20,595 nucleotides of DNA from SZAS-79 sp038319115. Its GTDB lineage: Bacteria > Pseudomonadota > Gammaproteobacteria > Burkholderiales > SG8-39. Positions 16,786 to 20,595 of this stretch are shown one piece after another. The DNA lies in assembly GCA_038319115.1 (NCBI GenBank), contig JBBQCV010000048.1, forward strand, positions 1 to 20,595. Reading direction: 5' to 3'. The notes beneath the pieces were generated by a model. It did no database searches, was not told the origin of the DNA, and saw only the letters and a list, made by a program, of their open reading frames with translations. The translations under genes and the position numbers were made by a program. Each line of letters starts with the position of its first letter. The stretch's first letter is position 1.

Positions 16786-18290
16786 GCACGCCTGCCGTAA
16801 GCGTCACCGCGGGCTGGGAGATCGTGGTCGGGCTGGAAACCCACACCCAGCTGCTGACTGAAAGCAAGATTTTTTCCGCCGCGTCGACGGCTTTCGGCGC
16901 GCAGCCCAACACGCAGGCTTCGGCCGTCGACCTCGCGCTGCCCGGGGTTCTGCCGGTGCTCAATGCCAGGGCGGTCGAGTTCGCGGTGCGCCTGGGCCTC
17001 GCCATCGGCGCCACCATCAGCAGGCGTTCGGTGTTCGCGCGCAAGAATTACTTCTACCCCGACCTGCCCAAGGGCTACCAGATCAGCCAGTACGAGCTGC
17101 CGGTCGTCCAGCACGGCACGCTGGCGATCCCGGTCGAAGGCGGCGAGAAGACCATCCGCATCCTGCGCGCGCACCTCGAGGAAGACGCCGGCAAGTCACT
17201 GCACGAGGACTTCAAGGGCCTGTCGGGCATCGACCTCAATCGCGCCGGCACGCCGCTGCTCGAGATCGTCACCGAGCCCGACATGCGCGGCGCGGCCGAG
17301 GCCGTGGCCTACGCGAAGGTATTGCATGCGCTGGTGCGCTGGATCGGCATCTGCGACGGCAACATGCAGGAAGGGTCGTTTCGCTGCGACGCGAACGTCT
17401 CGGTGCGTCGGCCCGGCGGGGAACTCGGCACACGCTGCGAGATCAAGAACCTCAACTCGTTCCGCTTCATGGAGCAGGCGATCGAGTATGAGGCGCGCCG
17501 CCAGGTCGAACTCATCGAGGACGGCGGCAGGGTGGTGCAGGAAACCCGCCTGTACGACCCGGACCGCGACGAGACGCGCTCCATGCGCTCCAAGGAGGAC
17601 GCGCAGGACTATCGCTATTTCCCCGACCCGGACCTGCTGCCGCTGGTGATCAGCGACGCCGAGGTCGAGCGGGTGCGCGCGACGCTGCCCGAGCTGCCGC
17701 AGGCCAAGCGCGAGCGGTTTGCGCGCGACTTCGCGCTCACCGCCTACGACGCCGCGCTGCTCACGGCCACGCGCGAAGCCGCCGATTACTTCGAGACGCT
17801 GGTGAGCGCCTCGGGCGCCGAACCCAAGATCTGCGCCAACTGGCAGAACGGTGAACTCAGCGCCGCGCTCAACCGCGACGGGATCGATGTAGCGCAAAGC
17901 CCCGTCAGCGCCGCGGCGCTCGGCGCCCTGTTGCGCCGGATTGCCGACGGCACCATCTCCGGCAAGATCGCCAAAGAGGTGTTCGAAGCGATGTGGGCCG
18001 GCGAAGGCCGTAGCGGGGGAAACGTTACCGGCGAAGGGCGCGCCGGGGAGGGCGACGCATCGGCCGCGGACCGCATCATCGAATCGCGCGGCCTGCGCCA
18101 GATCTCAGACGCAGGCGAGATCGAAAAGCTGGTGGACGCCGTGCTCGCCGCCAACGCGCGCCAGGTCGAGGACTATCGTGCCGGCAAGGAAAAGGCGTTC
18201 AACTCGCTGGTGGGACAGGTGATGAAGGCGACCAAGGGCAAGGCCAACCCGGCCCAGGTCAACGCGATGCTCAAGCAGAAACTGGGCTGA
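16782..18290 (+). CDS. gatB: GatB, kinase/transamidase subunit of the amidotransferase
   Basis: Activates the misacylated Glu or Asp on the tRNA by phosphorylation and amidates it with ammonia from GatA. The GTG start at 16782 overlaps the gatA stop as GTGA; no ATG fits, and the conserved VVGLETHTQL follows at once. 502 residues, slightly long. Blocks: YFYPDLPKGYQISQYELP, LEEDAGKSLH, DLNRAGTPLLEIVTEPD, GSFRCDANVSVR, EIKNLNSFRFMEQAIEYE, and a C-terminal YqeY-like tRNA-binding domain. The extra length comes largely from a glycine-rich insertion at about residues 409-428 just before that domain's ADRIIESRGLRQISD, built from GEGR, GEGR, GEGD repeats. Confidence 0.97.
   Translation: MSTPAVSVTAGWEIVVGLETHTQLLTESKIFSAASTAFGAQPNTQASAVDLALPGVLPVLNARAVEFAVRLGLAIGATISRRSVFARKNYFYPDLPKGYQISQYELPVVQHGTLAIPVEGGEKTIRILRAHLEEDAGKSLHEDFKGLSGIDLNRAGTPLLEIVTEPDMRGAAEAVAYAKVLHALVRWIGICDGNMQEGSFRCDANVSVRRPGGELGTRCEIKNLNSFRFMEQAIEYEARRQVELIEDGGRVVQETRLYDPDRDETRSMRSKEDAQDYRYFPDPDLLPLVISDAEVERVRATLPELPQAKRERFARDFALTAYDAALLTATREAADYFETLVSASGAEPKICANWQNGELSAALNRDGIDVAQSPVSAAALGALLRRIADGTISGKIAKEVFEAMWAGEGRSGGNVTGEGRAGEGDASAADRIIESRGLRQISDAGEIEKLVDAVLAANARQVEDYRAGKEKAFNSLVGQVMKATKGKANPAQVNAMLKQKLG
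17998..18053 (+). repeat. Imperfect 30-base repeat inside gatB
   Basis: CCGGCGAAGG occurs at 17998-18007 and 18028-18037, exactly 10 codons apart, with a decayed third copy CCGGGGAGGG at 18043-18052. The unit encodes the GEGR/GEGR/GEGD pattern of the GatB insertion and keeps the reading frame. Confidence 0.65.
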
Positions 18291-18308
18291 GGCGCCCGGC
18301 CCGGAGGG

Positions 18309-18977
18309 CTACTTGCGCACCGTCGCCGTTGCGGCTGCCGCGGGGCCCTTGGTGAGTTCCAGGTAGCGACGCTTGTCCTCGTCGTACTTGGCGTTGATGC
18401 CCTCGACGTCCTTCATCTTCGCCGCGAGCAGGTTCTGCTGCGCCTTGAGGTCGATGTCGTTGTTCTGGATCTTCTGCGTGACCTCGGTCGGCGCCTTGTT
18501 CTTGCCGGTGTAAAACTCGAGCTCCTTGCGCAGGCTCACGGCGGCCTTTTCCTTCTCGGCGATCTTGGCCTGGGTTTCCTTGACCGCCTTCTGGTTGTCG
18601 GCGAGCACGCGGCTGCGGGCGATCTCGATGTCCTTCTCGCTGCCGTAGGTGGACAGGAGCGCCTTGTTCTTGCGCGTCTCCTCCTTCTCTTTGCGGTCGG
18701 CCTCGGCTTCCTTTTCGCGCGTGACGCGCTCTTCGGCCTGCTTGGCCGCGCGCTGTTCGGGGGTCAGCATGGCGTCGGTGCGCTTGACCACCTGCCCCTG
18801 CTTGTTCATCTGCTCGGTGGCCTGGCCCGCGCATTGCGGCGCGAGCGTGGAGCCGACGTACGTCTTGCCGTCCTTGCCCACGCACTTGATGATCTGCTGG
18901 GCGTGCGCCGCCCACGGCGCTGCGGCAATAAGTGCCGCAGCCACCACCCCGATCGACATGCAGACTGGCTTGACCAT
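18309..18977 (-). CDS. Secreted coiled-coil protein with DUF4124-like N-terminus
   Basis: 222 residues. A signal peptide covers residues 1-26, with a likely cut after AHA (24-26). The mature start QQIIKCVGKDGKTYVG resembles the DUF4124 pattern, and the only two mature cysteines, C32 and C49, could form a disulfide. From about residue 70 onward the chain is highly charged (Lys/Glu/Arg/Ala) and predicted to be a long coiled coil. No catalytic motif is seen; function is unknown, probably periplasmic. GGGGGA precedes the ATG. It is convergent with gatB (18-base gap, no clear terminator) and divergent from pyrE. Confidence 0.8.
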   Translation of the reverse strand: MVKPVCMSIGVVAAALIAAAPWAAHAQQIIKCVGKDGKTYVGSTLAPQCAGQATEQMNKQGQVVKRTDAMLTPEQRAAKQAEERVTREKEAEADRKEKEETRKNKALLSTYGSEKDIEIARSRVLADNQKAVKETQAKIAEKEKAAVSLRKELEFYTGKNKAPTEVTQKIQNNDIDLKAQQNLLAAKMKDVEGINAKYDEDKRRYLELTKGPAAAATATVRK

Positions 18978-19001
18978 CGTTTCCCCCGATTTCCCTTGGA
19001 T

Positions 19002-19024
19002 TGCTCGAATGCGGGTGCTCGAAT
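19002..19024. repeat. Paired 9-base direct repeat upstream of the secreted protein gene
   Basis: TGCTCGAAT at 19002-19010 and 19016-19024, period 14 bases, starts 25 bases upstream of the start codon of the minus-strand gene ending at 18309. Possible regulator site in the 236-base gap that also holds the pyrE promoter region. Confidence 0.55.
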
Positions 19025-19140
19025 TTGCGCACCGTGCGAGCGCCGGCGCCGCAGTTCACCCACCGACCATTCTGCGCCTTTCGCGGCCCGCGCTCAACCG
19101 CACGAGCCCTTCCTGAACAACGCGCGCAGGCCCTGCTGCG

Positions 19141-19173
19141 TTGACCGGATGGGGCGTGGGCATGCGTTAGAAT
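19141..19173 (+). promoter_or_regulatory. Possible pyrE promoter
   Basis: TTGACC (19141-19146) and TAGAAT (19168-19173) are good hexamers, but their spacing is 21 bases, longer than ideal. TAGAAT lies 40 bases before the pyrE ATG. Confidence 0.35.
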
Positions 19174-19213
19174 TCGCCCACCCCAACGCGCCCCGTAACC
19201 TGCGGAACAGTCC

Positions 19214-19906
19214 ATGGTGTTTACCGACAAGGCCCTGATCGCCGAGATCACCGCCAAGATGCTGCTCGAAGTGAAGGCGGTCCTGTTCTCGGATGCCAAG
19301 CCCTTCATCTTCACCTCCGGCTGGGCGAGCCCGGTCTACATCGACGGGCGCAAGCTGATCTCGTACCCGCGCATCCGCAGCCAGCTGATCGAGTTCGCCG
19401 CGGCCACAGTGGTGCGCGACGTCGGGTTCGAGCAGTTCGACACGGTGGCCGGCGGCGAGACCGCCGGCATCCCCTATGCCGCCTGGATCGCCGACCGCCT
19501 CGCGCTGCCGATGCAGTACGTACGCAAGAAGCCCAAGGGGTTCGGGCGCAACGCGCAGATCGAGGGTCACGTGGAGGAAGGCGCGCGCACGCTGCTGGTG
19601 GAAGACCTCACCACCGACGGCCGCTCCAAAGTGATCTTCTGCAAGGCGCTGCGCGACGCTGGCGCCATCGTCGACCATGTTTACGTCAATTTCTACTACG
19701 ACATCTTCCCCGAGTCGAAGAAGATCCTGTCCGAGCTCAACGTGCAGCTGCACTACCTGGCCACCTGGTGGGACGTGCTGGCGGTGGTCAAGAAGGGCGG
19801 CTACCTCGAAACGGTGCAGATCGACGAAGTGGAGAAATTCCTGCACGAGCCGGCCAAGTGGTCGGCCGAGCATGGCGGCGTGGCGAGCTTCCCCTCCACC
19901 AGCTAG
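19214..19906 (+). CDS. pyrE: Orotate phosphoribosyltransferase
   Basis: Joins orotate to PRPP to give orotidine 5'-phosphate in pyrimidine synthesis, in the cytoplasm. 230 residues, a little longer than E. coli PyrE. The PRPP-binding loop LLVEDLTTDGRS is at 127-138. The substrate-side blocks FTSGWASPVYIDGRKLIS (33-50) and RKKPKGFG (104-111, the flexible catalytic loop with its lysines) are clear. The start at 19214 has little ribosome-site support, but the N-terminus is plausible. The next gene is an exonuclease III homolog, separated by a repeat pair. Confidence 0.96.
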   Translation: MVFTDKALIAEITAKMLLEVKAVLFSDAKPFIFTSGWASPVYIDGRKLISYPRIRSQLIEFAAATVVRDVGFEQFDTVAGGETAGIPYAAWIADRLALPMQYVRKKPKGFGRNAQIEGHVEEGARTLLVEDLTTDGRSKVIFCKALRDAGAIVDHVYVNFYYDIFPESKKILSELNVQLHYLATWWDVLAVVKKGGYLETVQIDEVEKFLHEPAKWSAEHGGVASFPSTS

Positions 19907-19911
19907 TACTG

Positions 19912-19943
19912 ATCGGACGGGGGTGCGCGGGCGGAGCCCCTGC
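19912..19943 (+). repeat. Intergenic 32-base repeat, copy 1
   Basis: Begins ATCGGACGGGGGTGCG and ends GGGCGGAGCCCCTGC. It matches copy 2 at 31 of 32 positions (C versus G at position 17). The distal part can form a small GGGC/GCCC stem. It starts 6 bases after the pyrE stop region. Confidence 0.85.
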
Positions 19944-19963
19944 ATAGACAACCCGGGGTTTTT
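19934..19963 (+). terminator. Weak terminator-like sequence after pyrE
   Basis: CCCC of repeat copy 1 can pair with GGGG (19955-19958) just before five T residues (19959-19963). The stem is only about 4-6 pairs with a long loop, so termination here is doubtful. Confidence 0.25.
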
Positions 19964-19973
19964 CGTGTCACAA

Positions 19974-20005
19974 ATCGGACGGGGGTGCGGGGGCGGAGCC
20001 CCTGC
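19974..20005 (+). repeat. Intergenic 32-base repeat, copy 2
   Basis: Second copy, 62 bases after the first, ending 6 bases before the start codon of the exonuclease III gene. It contains the stem GGGGC GGA GCCCC and occupies the place where a ribosome site would be expected. Confidence 0.85.
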
Positions 20006-20011
20006 TTGGAC

Positions 20012-20595
20012 ATGAGAGTTGTAAGCGTCAACGTCAACGGCATCCGTTCGGCGGCCCGCAAGGGGTTCTACCAGTGGCTCCCGGCGCAGCGCGCCGACTT
20101 CGTGTGCATGCAGGAAATGAAGGCGCACGAAGCCGATCTCGAGCCCGCCATCGTGGCGCCGAAGAATTACCATGCCGCCTTCTCGTTCGCCGCCAAGCGC
20201 GGCTACAGCGGGGTGGGCATCTACAGCCGCGCCAGGCCGGACAGCATCCACCGCGGCTTCGGCTGCCCCGAATTCGACAGTGAGGGCCGCTACGTGGAAG
20301 CCCGCTTCGGCAACCTCGCGGTCATCTCGGTGTACTTTCCCTCGGGAGCGAGCTCACCCGAGCGGCAGCTCGCCAAGTTCCGCTTCCTCGAAGCGGTCAA
20401 GCCGCACCTGCAATCGCTGGTGGCCTGCGGGCGCGAAGTGGTGCTGTGCGGCGACTGGAATATCGCGCACAAGGAGATCGACCTGCGCAATTGGCGCTCC
20501 AACCGCAAAAATTCCGGCTTCCTCCCGGAGGAGCGCGAATGGATCTCCCACGTGTTTGACGGGATCGGCTTTGTCGACGTGTTCCGGCGCCTGAA
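20012..20595 (+). CDS. xth: Exodeoxyribonuclease III family nuclease (3' end outside window)
   Basis: AP endonuclease / 3'-5' exonuclease of the EEP fold, acting in base-excision repair. 194 codons are visible. VVSVNVNGIRS (3-13) holds the first Asn, MQEMK (33-37) the metal-binding E35, SVYFPSG (106-112) the Tyr Y108, and CGDWNIAHKEIDL (146-158) the D148/N150 pair. These line up with E. coli ExoIII residues. The final Asp-His motif lies beyond the window. The gene is open to the last base and shows no damage. The ATG at 20012 has no visible ribosome site, because a 32-base repeat ends 6 bases upstream. Confidence 0.93.
   Translation, partial: MRVVSVNVNGIRSAARKGFYQWLPAQRADFVCMQEMKAHEADLEPAIVAPKNYHAAFSFAAKRGYSGVGIYSRARPDSIHRGFGCPEFDSEGRYVEARFGNLAVISVYFPSGASSPERQLAKFRFLEAVKPHLQSLVACGREVVLCGDWNIAHKEIDLRNWRSNRKNSGFLPEEREWISHVFDGIGFVDVFRRL

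Noticed and set aside
19912..20005. CRISPR-like repeats
   Set aside because: Only two copies, one 30-base spacer, GC-rich, and no cas genes nearby.

Overview
The window is a gene-dense, high-GC chromosomal segment that looks like a betaproteobacterium (Burkholderiales, Rhodocyclales or Nitrosomonadales-like). The evidence is the gene content and order: pilT-pilU divergent from yggS-proC-yggT; mreB-mreC-mreD-mrdA-rodA divergent from gatC-gatA-gatB; and pyrE followed by an exodeoxyribonuclease III gene. Nearly all of it is core genome. I see no tRNA, rRNA, CRISPR array, insertion sequence, integrase or phage gene. The assignment to a group rests on recognised gene order and protein similarity by eye, not on a search.

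Layout: (1) 1-1641, minus strand: pilT followed by pilU (cut by the window edge), the retraction ATPases of type IV pili. (2) 1731-7583, plus strand: a six-gene run with gaps of at most 23 bases and several overlaps. It starts with the housekeeping trio yggS, proC, yggT and continues into an unnamed redox trio: a cytokinin-oxidase-like FAD dehydrogenase, a protein with two [4Fe-4S] motifs, and a geranylgeranyl-reductase-like flavoprotein. (3) 7584-7710: a block of stem-loops including a clear intrinsic terminator for the opposing gene. (4) 7711-9021, minus: isocitrate lyase, behind an AT-rich leader at 9022-9242. (5) 9243-14886, minus: the complete cell-elongation operon mreBCD-mrdA-rodA. (6) 15025-18290, plus: gatCAB, the tRNA-dependent amidotransferase. 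(7) 18309-18977, minus: a small secreted coiled-coil protein with a DUF4124-like start. (8) 19214-20595, plus: pyrE and the first two thirds of an exonuclease III gene, separated by two nearly identical 32-base repeats.

The rod operon encodes a known machine: MreB filaments under the membrane, MreC and MreD as the membrane link, and RodA plus PBP2 as glycosyltransferase and transpeptidase. GatCAB makes Gln-tRNA and/or Asn-tRNA from the misacylated precursors. Isocitrate lyase indicates a glyoxylate shunt, hence growth on acetate or fatty acids.

The best candidate for something undescribed is the redox trio at 3800-7583. Its three proteins form a plausible electron path (flavin to iron-sulfur to flavin), but I recognise no named pathway, and the third protein departs from the usual flavoprotein motifs at two positions. 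Secondary points are the near-perfect repeats before the exonuclease gene, a repeat-bearing insertion in GatB, and paired 9-base direct repeats with the same 14-base period next to two different genes.
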